64,000 nucleotides of DNA from an uncultured Caulobacterales bacterium. Its GTDB lineage: Bacteria > Pseudomonadota > Alphaproteobacteria > Caulobacterales > Maricaulaceae. The notes under the pieces are model-generated. The model was not told the origin of the DNA and did not search any database. It saw only the letters and a list, made by a program, of their open reading frames with translations. Below are positions 8,092 to 15,822 of the stretch, in pieces (the stretch's first letter is position 1; each line of letters starts with the position of its first letter). The DNA lies in the NCBI GenBank assembly GCA_938009235.1, contig CALLIK010000004.1:491725-555724 (forward strand), read 5' to 3'. Both the position numbers and the translations under genes were made by a program.

Positions 8092-8612
8092 TCGACGCGT
8101 TCAAGTCCATCGCGAAACCGTTTTGCATTGACGACATAAACTTGCGCGCCCATTTTAAGCTTGGCGGCTTGCTCAGATGACAAGGTCTTCACAACCTTGC
8201 CTGGAGACCCCATAACAACAGAGTTGTCGGGAATGACTTTACCTTCGGTGACAAGAGCATGCGCACCGATGAGGCAGTTCTCGCCAATAACAGCTCCGTT
8301 CAGAACTGTGGCTCCAATGCCTATCAAACTTCCATTTCCAATCGTGCATCCGTGAATCATAGCAAGATGCCCAATTGTGACATCTTCACCTATTATCAGA
8401 GGAGAGCCTGGGTCTGAATGGCAAACAGAACCATCTTGAACATTTGACCGAGCGCCAATGTGAATGGGTTCATTATCGCCTCTCACGGTAGCAGAGAACC
8501 ACACGGAGCTATTTTCAGCCATCACTACATTGCCCATAACAGCCGCATTTTCGGCGACCCAAGCGCTTTCATGCCGTTCTGGTGTGTTATCATCTAAACG
8601 GTAGACAGCCAT
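8088..8612 (-). CDS. Gamma-carbonic anhydrase-family (left-handed beta-helix) protein
   Basis: 174 residues built of hexapeptide repeats ([LIV]-G-x-x-x-x pattern, as in IIGEDVTIGHLAMIHGCTIGNGSLIGIG). Family landmarks are WFSATVRGDNEPIHIG, NVQDGSVCH and IGHLAMIHG, carrying the candidate metal-binding histidines (H in VCH, GH and IHG). Trimeric enzymes of this group may be zinc carbonic anhydrases or carnitine/acyl-related proteins, so activity is inferred, not proven. Its start overlaps the stop of DUF3126 (TAATG), so the two are likely coupled. Confidence 0.9.
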   Translation of the reverse strand: MAVYRLDDNTPERHESAWVAENAAVMGNVVMAENSSVWFSATVRGDNEPIHIGARSNVQDGSVCHSDPGSPLIIGEDVTIGHLAMIHGCTIGNGSLIGIGATVLNGAVIGENCLIGAHALVTEGKVIPDNSVVMGSPGKVVKTLSSEQAAKLKMGAQVYVVNAKRFRDGLERVD

Positions 8613-8827
8613 TAAGCGTCGTCCAAATCCTGCTGCAATATAGAAATATTCAAATCGTAAGAGATATCCTCTTTATCCTCATCATCAATATAAAGGAGAC
8701 CTAAGATTTCATCATTCAGGTAAACTTCAACGCTGTCTTGAACCTTGCGTGGTTTAAGGGTGAGACCTTCTGAACCGAAACGTTTACGAAGATAGCTTTG
8801 AACTTGAGAAGTTTGTTGAGGGGTCAT
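8612..8827 (-). CDS. DUF3126 family protein
   Basis: 71 residues with the pattern of this alphaproteobacterial family: LRKRFGSEGLTLKPR, VEVYLNDEILGLLYIDDEDK and the acidic end ISYDLNISILQQDLDD. Function unknown. It sits between cysE and the gamma-carbonic anhydrase gene on the same strand, 9 nt from cysE, the usual operon order in the class. Confidence 0.88.
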   Translation of the reverse strand: MTPQQTSQVQSYLRKRFGSEGLTLKPRKVQDSVEVYLNDEILGLLYIDDEDKEDISYDLNISILQQDLDDA

Positions 8828-8836
8828 AATTTGATC

Positions 8837-9655
8837 CTAAAGAGTTTGATCCATGGTGTCCGCAGGATTCCCACAACAGGGCCCCCCGACTGGTTTAGCA
8901 GGAACACCCGCCACTGTGCAATTTTCTCCGACAGGCTTAAGAACGACAGACCCTGCCGCAATTTTCGCCCCATCGCCGATTTCAATATTTCCAAGTACAG
9001 ATGCGTTTGCACCAATCAAAACACGGTCACCAATCTTAGGGTGACGGTCTTCTTCAGCTTTACCCGTTCCGCCCAGCGTCACGCCCTGCAGAATAGAGCA
9101 ATCATCACCAATCACAGCCGTTTGTCCCATGACAAAACCCGTCGCGTGATCAAGCATCACACCACACCCAATTTTAGCGGCAGGATTAATGTCCACGCCA
9201 AACAATTCGGAGCTACGGTTCTGTAAATGAAATGCAATCAAATCACGGCCTTCTCCCAACAAGGCATGCGCCATGCGGTGGGTTTGGATCGCCATGAAGC
9301 CCTTGAAGTAGAGAAAACATTGAAGGTAAGTTTTGCAAGCCGGGTCACGTTCGCGAACAGCTTCGAGATCTCGCGCCACGCAAGCAATAACAGATGGATC
9401 GCTTTCAATGGCTTCACTAAGGACTTTGCGCATCTTCAAGGCCGAAAAATCTGACGTCGCGAGCTTCTCAGACAAATGATTGACCAACGCTCCGCCTAAA
9501 TTCTTTTGATCCAGAATTGTGGCATGCAAGAGTGAAGACATCGCGACTTCGCGTACGGCGTAAGCCGCCGCTTCTTCTTGCAAAACCGTCCAGACGCAAA
9601 CGTCTTTTGGGTCAGTACAGTCTTCCAAATGGTTTGCGGCTATCAGGCTCGGCAT
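8837..9655 (-). CDS. cysE: Serine O-acetyltransferase
   Basis: Transfers acetyl from acetyl-CoA to L-serine, the first committed step of cysteine synthesis. The 272 residues comprise the helical N-terminal domain (about 1-150, including DPACKTYLQCFLYFKGF and QTHRMAHALL) and a left-handed beta-helix. The latter carries DINPAAKIGCGVMLDHATG (catalytic Asp/His), GDDCSILQGVTLGGTGK, RHPKIGDRVLIGANASVLG and AGVPAK. First gene of a probable cysE-DUF3126-carbonic anhydrase operon. Confidence 0.96.
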   Translation of the reverse strand: MPSLIAANHLEDCTDPKDVCVWTVLQEEAAAYAVREVAMSSLLHATILDQKNLGGALVNHLSEKLATSDFSALKMRKVLSEAIESDPSVIACVARDLEAVRERDPACKTYLQCFLYFKGFMAIQTHRMAHALLGEGRDLIAFHLQNRSSELFGVDINPAAKIGCGVMLDHATGFVMGQTAVIGDDCSILQGVTLGGTGKAEEDRHPKIGDRVLIGANASVLGNIEIGDGAKIAAGSVVLKPVGENCTVAGVPAKPVGGPCCGNPADTMDQTL

Positions 9656-9750
9656 AGCAAGCGTCCTTAACTCAGTTTGAATGCAATCTAGGTGCGCGAG
9701 TCGTCAAACCCAAGTAAAAAGGCACAAAAAACCCAATTACATTTTTGTTA

Positions 9751-10209
9751 CTACCCTCGTCCGCGATAAGGTGGGACACCTTGGTCAGGAATCCAGAGAC
9801 CTTCGGGAGCCTGTCCAAACTGATAAAAAACATCAATTGGAATACCACCGCGCGGATACCAATACCCACCTATCCTGAGCCATTTAGGGCTAATTTCTTT
9901 GACCAGACGCTGAGCAATGCCCGTCGTACAAGCCTCATGAAAATCACCGTGATTTCGGAAACTGCCTAAGAACATTTTAAAGGCTTTGCTTTCGACAATC
10001 CATTCGTTCGGGCAATAATCGACGACGAGGTGCGCAAAATCAGGTTGTCCTGTCACAGGGCAAATAGATGTGAACTCTGGCGCAACAAGACGCACCATAT
10101 AAGGCTCATCGCACGGGTTTTTAACACGTTCGAGAACAGCCTCATCGGGATGTTGAGGAAGGCCCTGCTGTTGGCCTAATTGATCTAGTTTTGAATAGCG
10201 ATCTGACAT
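9751..10209 (-). CDS. queF: NADPH-dependent 7-cyano-7-deazaguanine reductase
   Basis: Reduces preQ0 to preQ1 in queuosine biosynthesis. The 152 residues fit the short unimodular (type I) QueF. The catalytic Cys lies in [11 protein letters not shown], followed by the conserved Asp, and the QueF motif [20 protein letters not shown] is intact. The open frame reaches a TTG at 10218, but the ATG at 10209 ([12 protein letters not shown]) is the better start. No preQ1 riboswitch was recognised upstream. Confidence 0.95.
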   Translation of the reverse strand: MSDRYSKLDQLGQQQGLPQHPDEAVLERVKNPCDEPYMVRLVAPEFTSICPVTGQPDFAHLVVDYCPNEWIVESKAFKMFLGSFRNHGDFHEACTTGIAQRLVKEISPKWLRIGGYWYPRGGIPIDVFYQFGQAPEGLWIPDQGVPPYRGRG

Positions 10210-10308
10210 GATGGCCAATTAAACCGATGCACCCCTTTCTGCAACCCGCTTTTATGTCTCATACCAGTTACTGATGACTAGGTGGCATAGAACCGGGCAG
10301 ATTAGGGC

Positions 10309-11070
10309 CTAAATATACCTACAAGCCCATGCGGCCAAAACATGCGCCACATATTCGGCATCCGCAGAATTGCGTAAAAGTAAATGGTCCGCTCCGTCCA
10401 AACTCACAAAGCTCTTAGGATGTTTAGCGTGTCTGTAGATATGGGACGCATTATCAATGCCAACCACTTTATCTTGCGGAGAATGAAAAATCAGAAGACC
10501 TCGCTCCAAATTACTGATTTCCAATGCAATATCATGATTTTCTATATCTTCGAGAAACTGCTCTTTAATGACAAAGGGACGCCCGCCGAGAAGGACCTTA
10601 GCCTCGCCCTCTTCCTCAATTTCTTCCAATTGATCCGCGAATTGATGAACAATGTGGGTTGTATCGCAAGGACTACCAATCGTCGCGACAGCTTTAACCT
10701 GCGGGATTTCATCTGCGACTTTCAAGGCCGCTGTACCACCGAAGCTGTGACCAATCAAAATGCACGGCGGACCATAATTTTCCGTCATAAATTTGGCGGC
10801 CTGACGGATGTCTTCGCAATTAGAGCTAAAGTTTGTATCAGAAAAATCGCCTCCGCTCTCACCCAAACCAGTAAAATCAAAGCGTAACATCCCGTATCCA
10901 TCTTCAACGAGACTGCGAGAGATCGTACGAATTGGTTTTAAATCCTTACCTATAGAAAATCCATGTGCAAACAGGACCCATGATTTAACGACACCGTCTT
11001 CTGGGCTGTCAATTTTCGCAGATAACGTATCGCCAAACGCGCCTTTGAATGTAACTTTTTCGCTTGGCAT
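10309..11070 (-). CDS. Alpha/beta hydrolase family protein
   Basis: 253 residues with the alpha/beta-hydrolase fold: HG oxyanion region (LFAHGFS), nucleophile elbow GHSFGG, acidic residue in HSPQDKVVG and the catalytic His in GADHLLLRN. No signal peptide. The type resembles small cytoplasmic esterases or dienelactone-hydrolase-like proteins; substrate unknown. It lies ~100 nt upstream of queF on the same strand. Confidence 0.88.
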   Translation of the reverse strand: MPSEKVTFKGAFGDTLSAKIDSPEDGVVKSWVLFAHGFSIGKDLKPIRTISRSLVEDGYGMLRFDFTGLGESGGDFSDTNFSSNCEDIRQAAKFMTENYGPPCILIGHSFGGTAALKVADEIPQVKAVATIGSPCDTTHIVHQFADQLEEIEEEGEAKVLLGGRPFVIKEQFLEDIENHDIALEISNLERGLLIFHSPQDKVVGIDNASHIYRHAKHPKSFVSLDGADHLLLRNSADAEYVAHVLAAWACRYI

Positions 11071-11408
11071 TATAACTCACTTCGCCTCGATGACCGAGAA
11101 TATATCTAATGACGTCGTTATAGTCTAAGACCCGCTAAATGAAAATTACAATAATAGCGACTCTTACGAATCGTTCTGTCCAAGCTCGTTCAGGGTGCAC
11201 GTTTCGTGATTTCTATGATTATCAGAGCATATATGTATCTGTGGAATAGCACAGACATAAAAATCATATTTGCATTATAATGACCACCTCTGAGACAGAC
11301 GTAGACATTAAGGCCGCCTGACGGGTCGTAGCATTTAACACCGAATGCATCCAACCCACTAAAAAGTGTTGCACCACGCGCAAGCTTTGATATGGCGTGC
11401 ATTCCGCT
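11071..11408. other. Intergenic, nothing recognised
   Basis: Between the divergent hydrolase and tRNA-Leu. AT-rich in its middle, probably containing the promoters of both neighbours. No gene or repeat seen. Confidence 0.6.
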
Positions 11409-11495
11409 GCGGGCGTGGTGGAATTGGTAGACACGCAAGACTTAAAATCTTGTTCCAGTAATGGAGTGCGGGTTCGATTCCCGCCGCCCGCACCA
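11409..11495 (+). tRNA. tRNA-Leu (anticodon TAA)
   Basis: 87 nt including an encoded CCA. Acceptor stem GCGGGCG/CGCCCGC, D-loop GGTAGAC, anticodon stem CAAGA-CTTAAAA-TCTTG with anticodon TAA, a long variable arm (GTTCCAGTAATGGAGT) typical of class II leucine tRNA, and GGTTCGATTCC T-arm. The prophage begins 42 nt downstream but does not use the tRNA as attachment site. Confidence 0.96.
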
Positions 11496-11531
11496 CCTCT
11501 CAATCCAAATCCATTAAACCGTCAAGAGATT

Positions 11532-11536
11532 CAAAC
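11532..11536. repeat. Target-site duplication, left copy (CAAAC)
   Basis: CAAAC lies directly left of the prophage end TGTAAGG and recurs directly right of the other end (48614-48618). A 5-bp duplication is what Mu-type transposition makes. Confidence 0.85.
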
Positions 11537-11714
11537 TGTAAGGCGCACTAATCCCCTGCCAAACTCTGGACTAGGCTGGACAGTCACGGACCATGCAGGA
11601 CAGGATTGAAAAAAAAGGATTTTTTAGGCTCTCACTGCCGATTGACCCAAAAAGGTCGACGCGCGAATGCTCTGCCAAAAAAGAGGCAAACGAACGAAAG
11701 CGCTGCCACACCCA
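11537..11714 (+). promoter_or_regulatory. Left-end transposase site array (L1, L2, L3)
   Basis: Three ~30-bp sites in the same orientation, starting at 11537 (the end itself), 11653 and 11684. Each has CTGCC (or its match) at offset 20 and a CGC-rich segment near offset 8-13, exactly as in the right-end sites R1 and R2. This is the layout expected for MuA-type attL binding sites; binding is inferred from repetition and position. Confidence 0.6.
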
Positions 11715-11777
11715 AAATGACGGAAACCGCAGCCCTACTGGGTTTAACGTAGATTCGAGCGCCACAGTTCAAAGGCG

Positions 11778-11866
11778 AAGTGGGACGAAATCAGAAAAAC
11801 GTCCCAGTTTATGAAGCAATTGTTTTTAAAGGGTTTTATTTTACATCGTCAAAATTAAGTGGGACG
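11778..11866. repeat. Three GTGGGACG repeats
   Basis: AAGTGGGACG at 11778-11787 and 11857-11866, and its near inverse CGTCCCAGTT at 11800-11809; the first two face each other across 12 nt. They lie inside the prophage left end, after the last gene of the leftward repressor operon. They could be a hairpin terminator for that operon or protein-binding sites. Confidence 0.5.
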
Positions 11867-11869
11867 CGA

Positions 11870-12253
11870 TTATATCGTCAATTCGTCAATGCAATAGTCG
11901 ATGATGGCGTCGAAATAGTCGTCGCTTTCGTTCAAATCCAGCTTTGCTGACGAACGCCCGCAGTCCACGATTTTCCCTGCGCGTCTGTCAAGTTCACGCC
12001 CGCCATCCTTAATAAGCAAATCGTAATCATCGGGAGACAAGTTTTCGTTGTCATCTATATAACGTGCGCCAGCAATGCCAATAAGGACTGGGTATGAAGC
12101 GCCCATCCAATTTTCATATGTTCTAACATGCACGTCAGGCTCAACAGGTGGCCGTGGGATAAGAAGCATCACAACAGCCAAAGCAATGAACCCCCATACA
12201 AAATACATCCATTTTTGCGGACGTTTAGGGTTCGTGGTATTGTCATTCATCAT
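11870..12253 (-). CDS. Small membrane-anchored protein cotranscribed with the repressor
   Basis: 127 residues: short basic N-terminus, one hydrophobic helix at about residues 16-33 (YFVWGFIALAVVMLLIP) and a soluble acidic C-terminal domain ending DYCIDELTI. It begins 12 nt after the repressor stop with an AAAGG site, so it should be made in the lysogen. That position and a membrane anchor suggest a lysogenic-conversion or exclusion function, but I recognise no family. Confidence 0.7.
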   Translation of the reverse strand: MMNDNTTNPKRPQKWMYFVWGFIALAVVMLLIPRPPVEPDVHVRTYENWMGASYPVLIGIAGARYIDDNENLSPDDYDLLIKDGGRELDRRAGKIVDCGRSSAKLDLNESDDYFDAIIDYCIDELTI

Positions 12254-12265
12254 CTTAAGTGACCT

Positions 12266-12937
12266 TTAAAGGGCGTTTCCTACCCAGCGAACTTGGCCTA
12301 AAATCGTAAATTGAACAGCTTCTAAGTCATCGATGGCTTGCGAAGGATAGGCTGGATTGTCAGATAGAAGCAACAGCCCGCCCAGCATCTGTGTTTGCAC
12401 CCGTTTAATAAACAACGCATCATCCATTCGGAAAGCATAGATGCCATCATTCCTGATGCTTCTAATACTGTGGTCGACCAGGACCAGCGCGCGATCCTGA
12501 ATGGTTGGTTCCATAGAATCGCCACGCGCCTGAACCACAGATAGGTTTTCGTTCGCTGTTCCAATATGTGAAGCCAGCCAGTCTGTGCGAAAAGCCAGCG
12601 CCTGCATTTCACGGTCGCCGGTTATTGTACCGTTACCCGCCGACAGCTCGACATCGAAGCGTCGAACAAATGTGAATAGTGATGATGGGTTCGCCCCGCC
12701 TTGGCTGTGAACACCAGTTGCCAGCCAGCCCATCGACACCCCTGCGGTGCAGGTGAGTTTATAGGCAGAATCAAATGGAATGCGCGACTTACCTGTCTTC
12801 CAGTTGTTCATTGTGTCCCGCGAAGCGTTAACAAGCGCCGCCGCTTTTGTTGGCCCCCCTACCGCATCGATCAAAGCTCCCATGCGCAGCGCAAGCGTTT
12901 CGCCGTGAAGTTCGAGGGGTTGTTTAATATCAATCAC
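12266..12937 (-). CDS. Phage repressor, XRE-type HTH plus S24/LexA peptidase domain
   Basis: 223 residues from a GTG at 12937 preceded by AAGGGGA. N-terminal helix-turn-helix at about 28-60 (GGPTKAAALVNASRDTMNNWK), C-terminal S24 self-cleavage domain with Ser141 in GDSMEPTI and Lys178 in LFIKRVQ, 37 residues apart as in LexA. It should keep the prophage silent and be inactivated by RecA-stimulated self-cleavage after DNA damage. That would differ from Mu itself, whose repressor lacks this domain. Divergent from ner across an operator region. Confidence 0.9.
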   Translation of the reverse strand: MIDIKQPLELHGETLALRMGALIDAVGGPTKAAALVNASRDTMNNWKTGKSRIPFDSAYKLTCTAGVSMGWLATGVHSQGGANPSSLFTFVRRFDVELSAGNGTITGDREMQALAFRTDWLASHIGTANENLSVVQARGDSMEPTIQDRALVLVDHSIRSIRNDGIYAFRMDDALFIKRVQTQMLGGLLLLSDNPAYPSQAIDDLEAVQFTILGQVRWVGNAL

Positions 12938-12954
12938 AAAAATCCCCTTAGAGA

Positions 12955-12995
12955 CGAATTTATTCTTTGACAGACGAATAAATTCGACTTATGGA
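12955..12995 (+). promoter_or_regulatory. Operator palindrome over the rightward early promoter
   Basis: Perfect 11-bp inverted repeat CGAATTTATTC (12955-12965) / GAATAAATTCG (12976-12986), 10-nt spacer. The spacer holds TTGACA (12967-12972), followed after 17 bp by TATGGA (12990-12995), a near-consensus sigma-70 promoter reading into ner and the transposase. A repressor on the palindrome would cover the -35 box. Confidence 0.75.
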
Positions 12996-13010
12996 TAACG
13001 AACGCTAAAT

Positions 13011-13023
13011 TATGCGACGCATA
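13011..13023. promoter_or_regulatory. Second palindrome between early promoter and ner
   Basis: TATGCG-A-CGCATA, a perfect 6-bp inverted repeat around one base, just downstream of the early promoter. A plausible Ner or repressor site. Confidence 0.4.
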
Positions 13024-13051
13024 TATTCGGTATTCTAAGTGAGGTTTTTTC

Positions 13052-13339
13052 ATGTCTAAGAGTTCAGTTGGTTGGGATAAGTTCGCAATAAAAGCCGAAG
13101 TTCATCGCAGGGGCGCATCACTAACTGACTTAGGCCTGAAGAATGGCTTGGCAAAAAGTTCATGTCGTTCAGCACTGATTATTCCTGTTCCTGCTGCGAA
13201 CCGTGCCATCGCCAAATTCATTGGACAGACAGTTCATGACTTATGGCCTGACTGGTATCGTGAAGACGGGACCAGAATTCTAGGTACGGGTTCTCGACCT
13301 TCTCGAACGAAGAGTCAAATCGAACAAGACGCGGCGTAG
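13052..13339 (+). CDS. ner: Ner-like transcriptional regulator
   Basis: 95 residues of the Nlp/Ner helix-turn-helix family (WDKFAIKAEVHRRGASLTDLGLKNGLAKSSCRSAL and ANRAIAKFIGQTVHDLWPDWY, ending with the characteristic D-L-W-P-x-W/R). In Mu, Ner turns down early and repressor transcription after induction. First gene of the rightward early operon, divergent from the repressor. Start supported by GTGAGG upstream. Confidence 0.88.
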   Translation: MSKSSVGWDKFAIKAEVHRRGASLTDLGLKNGLAKSSCRSALIIPVPAANRAIAKFIGQTVHDLWPDWYREDGTRILGTGSRPSRTKSQIEQDAA

Positions 13340-13343
13340 CGTC

Positions 13344-13448
13344 ATGACCACAAAAGATATTATAGATGGCGTGGCGTTCTTCGCCCTTTTGATAGTTCTC
13401 TACTGTGGCTGGGTTGTCCTTTGCGCGGCTAACGGACCGCTTGTCTGA
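13344..13448 (+). CDS. 34-residue membrane peptide
   Basis: Starts 5 nt after the ner stop and its TGA overlaps the next ATG (TGATG), so it is embedded in a coupled operon. It has one hydrophobic helix (about residues 9-28, VAFFALLIVLYCGWVVLCAA). Coupling and composition favour a real gene; function unknown. Confidence 0.5.
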   Translation: MTTKDIIDGVAFFALLIVLYCGWVVLCAANGPLV

Positions 13449-13642
13449 TGCCGCTTTCGATTTCCACAAAGAACTGGATGATAGCCCCATATCAGATGGA
13501 TATGGATGCCCTGAAGGATGTTGCCAAAAAAGAGGCATCCGCCATCATCGATGGTCTGCGTAATGATGCCGAAATCCGATTTTTTCTAGCCATACTTGTA
13601 GCCGCTGAATTCGATATATTCGGAAAAGAGGCTGCGAAATGA
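13448..13642 (+). CDS. Small early protein, unknown
   Basis: 64 residues, no membrane segment, largely helical (MDALKDVAKKEASAIIDGLRNDAEIRFFLAILVAAE). Start overlaps the preceding stop and its own stop overlaps the transposase ATG (ATGA). Such junctions on both sides make it a convincing gene. Position corresponds to the small genes between ner and A in Mu-like phages. Confidence 0.65.
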   Translation: MPLSISTKNWMIAPYQMDMDALKDVAKKEASAIIDGLRNDAEIRFFLAILVAAEFDIFGKEAAK

Positions 13643-15822
13643 TCGCGGCGCAGGCATATTACACGGCGCAGGAACTGGCTGATTTAAGCCTTCCTGGAAT
13701 GCCGACAACAAAGCGCCGTATCAATGAAAAGGCGAACCGCGAAAACTGGGAATTCCAGAAGCGTGAAGGCCGTGGCGGCGGGCGTGAATATCCACTGGCT
13801 GCACTGCCACAGGCTGTGCGCATTTTCATCGCCCAGACAAGCAATCTTAAAGCCGCTTCAGTGGCGCTTAAGGATGAACGCGAAGCCTCCGTTTCAATGG
13901 ACCAGCTGCGCGATGCCCGCGCCTATATTCTGCAAGACATCGAACGCTTCGCGCTGAACGCTGCGCTGTCGTTAAACCGTGCCACAAATGTCTATGCTGA
14001 CATGTATAAAGCCCGCGACATTTCAGTCCCTGACTGGGTTTGGCAATCAGTCCCGAAATTCTCGCCCAGAACCGTTCGCGGATGGTTTAAAAAGTTCAAT
14101 GACCTTGGCGTCGATGCGCTGTCTGATGGCCCGCGCGGACCGCAAGGCCAGTCACTGTTTGACCAGGACCGGAACCTTCAGGCATTCATCATCGCCCAGG
14201 TCACTGCGCGCCCTCATATTAAGGCGACAGTTCTGCTAAAAGGCATCAAAGCCAGCGACCATGATTTCGCGCACACCCCATCGCTGCGCTATCTTCAGCA
14301 ATATATTTTGCAGTGGAAAAAAGACAACGCCCGCACACTTCTGGCTGTGTCGAATCCGGATGCCTACCGTTCAAAATATGAACCTGCATTCGGCAGCCGC
14401 AGTGCGCACCTAACCCGCGTCAATCAACTGTGGGAAGTCGACGGCACAATCGCTGACCTGATGTGCAAATCGCCATCCGGCGAAAACATCAGATATTCAC
14501 TGACTGGAATGATCGATGTCTATTCACGCCGGACGAAAGTTCTAGTGTCTCGACAGCCATCTGCGGTCGCAGTCGGATTGCTTATTCGAAAGTGCATTCT
14601 GGACTGGGGAATTCCTGAAGTTCTGAAGGCAGACAACGGCAAAGATTACACTGCGCAATATGTGAACCGCATCAAAGATGATCTGGGCTTCGCAATCAAT
14701 TATTGCACACCGTTTCGCCCGATGGAAAAGCCGCACATCGAACGGTTTTTCGGAACCATGACGCGCGATTTCTTTGAAATCCTGCCAGGCTATGTCGGAC
14801 ATGATGTGAATGACCGCAAAGCTATCGAGTCCCGCAAGGCATTCGGTGAACGCTTTGGCGGCGCGCAGACTTTTAAAGTGGTCATAAACGGCGGCGAACT
14901 TCAGCATCTTATCGATGAATGGATTGATAATGACTACGATGTCCGCACCCATAGCAGCATCAAGACCACGCCATTTCTGAAAGCCCAGGAAGGCGGCCTG
15001 CCGCTTCGCATTGCGGATGAACGCGCACTTGATTTGCTGATGGCATCATCACCTGGAAAAGACGGCATCAGAGTCGTTCAGAAGTCTGGCATTTCAGTGA
15101 ACGCGCGCACCTATATCGCGGCGGAACTTGGCGGCATTATCGGTGAACATGTTCATGTGAAATTTGACCCTGAAGATGAAGCGAAAATCGTTGTCTATTC
15201 AGGCGACCGCCGCACATTCATCTGTGTTGCTGAAGACCCTACAATGTCCGACCTGGACCGCCAGGCTATCGCGAAGCGCGCGAAGCAGGCGCAACATCAG
15301 GAAAACAAAGTCTTCAAAGCTGAAATGGCTGCTGCACATGATGCGCACAATCCAGACAATCTGGCTGCGTCGATCCTAGCAGACAAAGCTGAACAGAAGG
15401 GCAAAAGCAAAGTCCTTCCATTCCAGCCAGCACCACAGACACCACAGACACCTGCGTTCGTTCGCGAACGCAAGGCAGCTGCGTCAATGGGAACCCCCGC
15501 CCCGTTGCCGCAGCCAGTCATCACTGAAGAAATCCGCGAAAACGCCCAGCGTGAATTCGCGATTATCGATGCCAAAACCGCAGCCCCCGCCGTCATCTGG
15601 CTGGACCGCGAAGATGGCAGCCAGCGTCCAGCTTTTGAAGATGACTTCAAGTTCATCGCCTGGATGCAGGAACAGCCGGAAATCCATCCGGAAGATGTCT
15701 CTGACCTTCGAGATTATCTTACAAATGGAACAGGCCGAATGGATGGCGACACAAAACGGCAGCTGGCCTTCAGAGGCACAGACGCTTTCGTAACTCAACT
15801 TTTCAAGGATATGGACCAATGA
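13639..15822 (+). CDS. MuA-type DDE transposase
   Basis: 727 residues. Cuts the phage ends and joins them to target DNA for integration and replicative transposition. The N-terminus is a winged-helix end-binding domain (YYTAQELADLSLPGMPTT). It is followed by a second HTH region and the catalytic core with Asp268 (WEVDGT), Asp332 (KADNGK) and Glu368 (HIERFF), the D,D-35-E arrangement. A Mu-type beta-barrel and a C-terminal region for MuB contact follow. Overlaps its neighbours by ATGA junctions on both sides. Confidence 0.95.
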   Translation: MIAAQAYYTAQELADLSLPGMPTTKRRINEKANRENWEFQKREGRGGGREYPLAALPQAVRIFIAQTSNLKAASVALKDEREASVSMDQLRDARAYILQDIERFALNAALSLNRATNVYADMYKARDISVPDWVWQSVPKFSPRTVRGWFKKFNDLGVDALSDGPRGPQGQSLFDQDRNLQAFIIAQVTARPHIKATVLLKGIKASDHDFAHTPSLRYLQQYILQWKKDNARTLLAVSNPDAYRSKYEPAFGSRSAHLTRVNQLWEVDGTIADLMCKSPSGENIRYSLTGMIDVYSRRTKVLVSRQPSAVAVGLLIRKCILDWGIPEVLKADNGKDYTAQYVNRIKDDLGFAINYCTPFRPMEKPHIERFFGTMTRDFFEILPGYVGHDVNDRKAIESRKAFGERFGGAQTFKVVINGGELQHLIDEWIDNDYDVRTHSSIKTTPFLKAQEGGLPLRIADERALDLLMASSPGKDGIRVVQKSGISVNARTYIAAELGGIIGEHVHVKFDPEDEAKIVVYSGDRRTFICVAEDPTMSDLDRQAIAKRAKQAQHQENKVFKAEMAAAHDAHNPDNLAASILADKAEQKGKSKVLPFQPAPQTPQTPAFVRERKAAASMGTPAPLPQPVITEEIRENAQREFAIIDAKTAAPAVIWLDREDGSQRPAFEDDFKFIAWMQEQPEIHPEDVSDLRDYLTNGTGRMDGDTKRQLAFRGTDAFVTQLFKDMDQ

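Noticed and set aside
11409..11495. tRNA-Leu as integration site of a tyrosine-integrase prophage
   Set aside because: No integrase gene, no tRNA 3' repeat at the far end, and the element has Mu-type ends with a 5-bp duplication starting 42 nt away.
11655..11685. GCGCGAATGCTCTGCCAAAA segment as the left prophage end
   Set aside because: It matches the right end in register but has no target duplication; it is better explained as internal site L2, while 11537 has both terminal TG and the CAAAC repeat.
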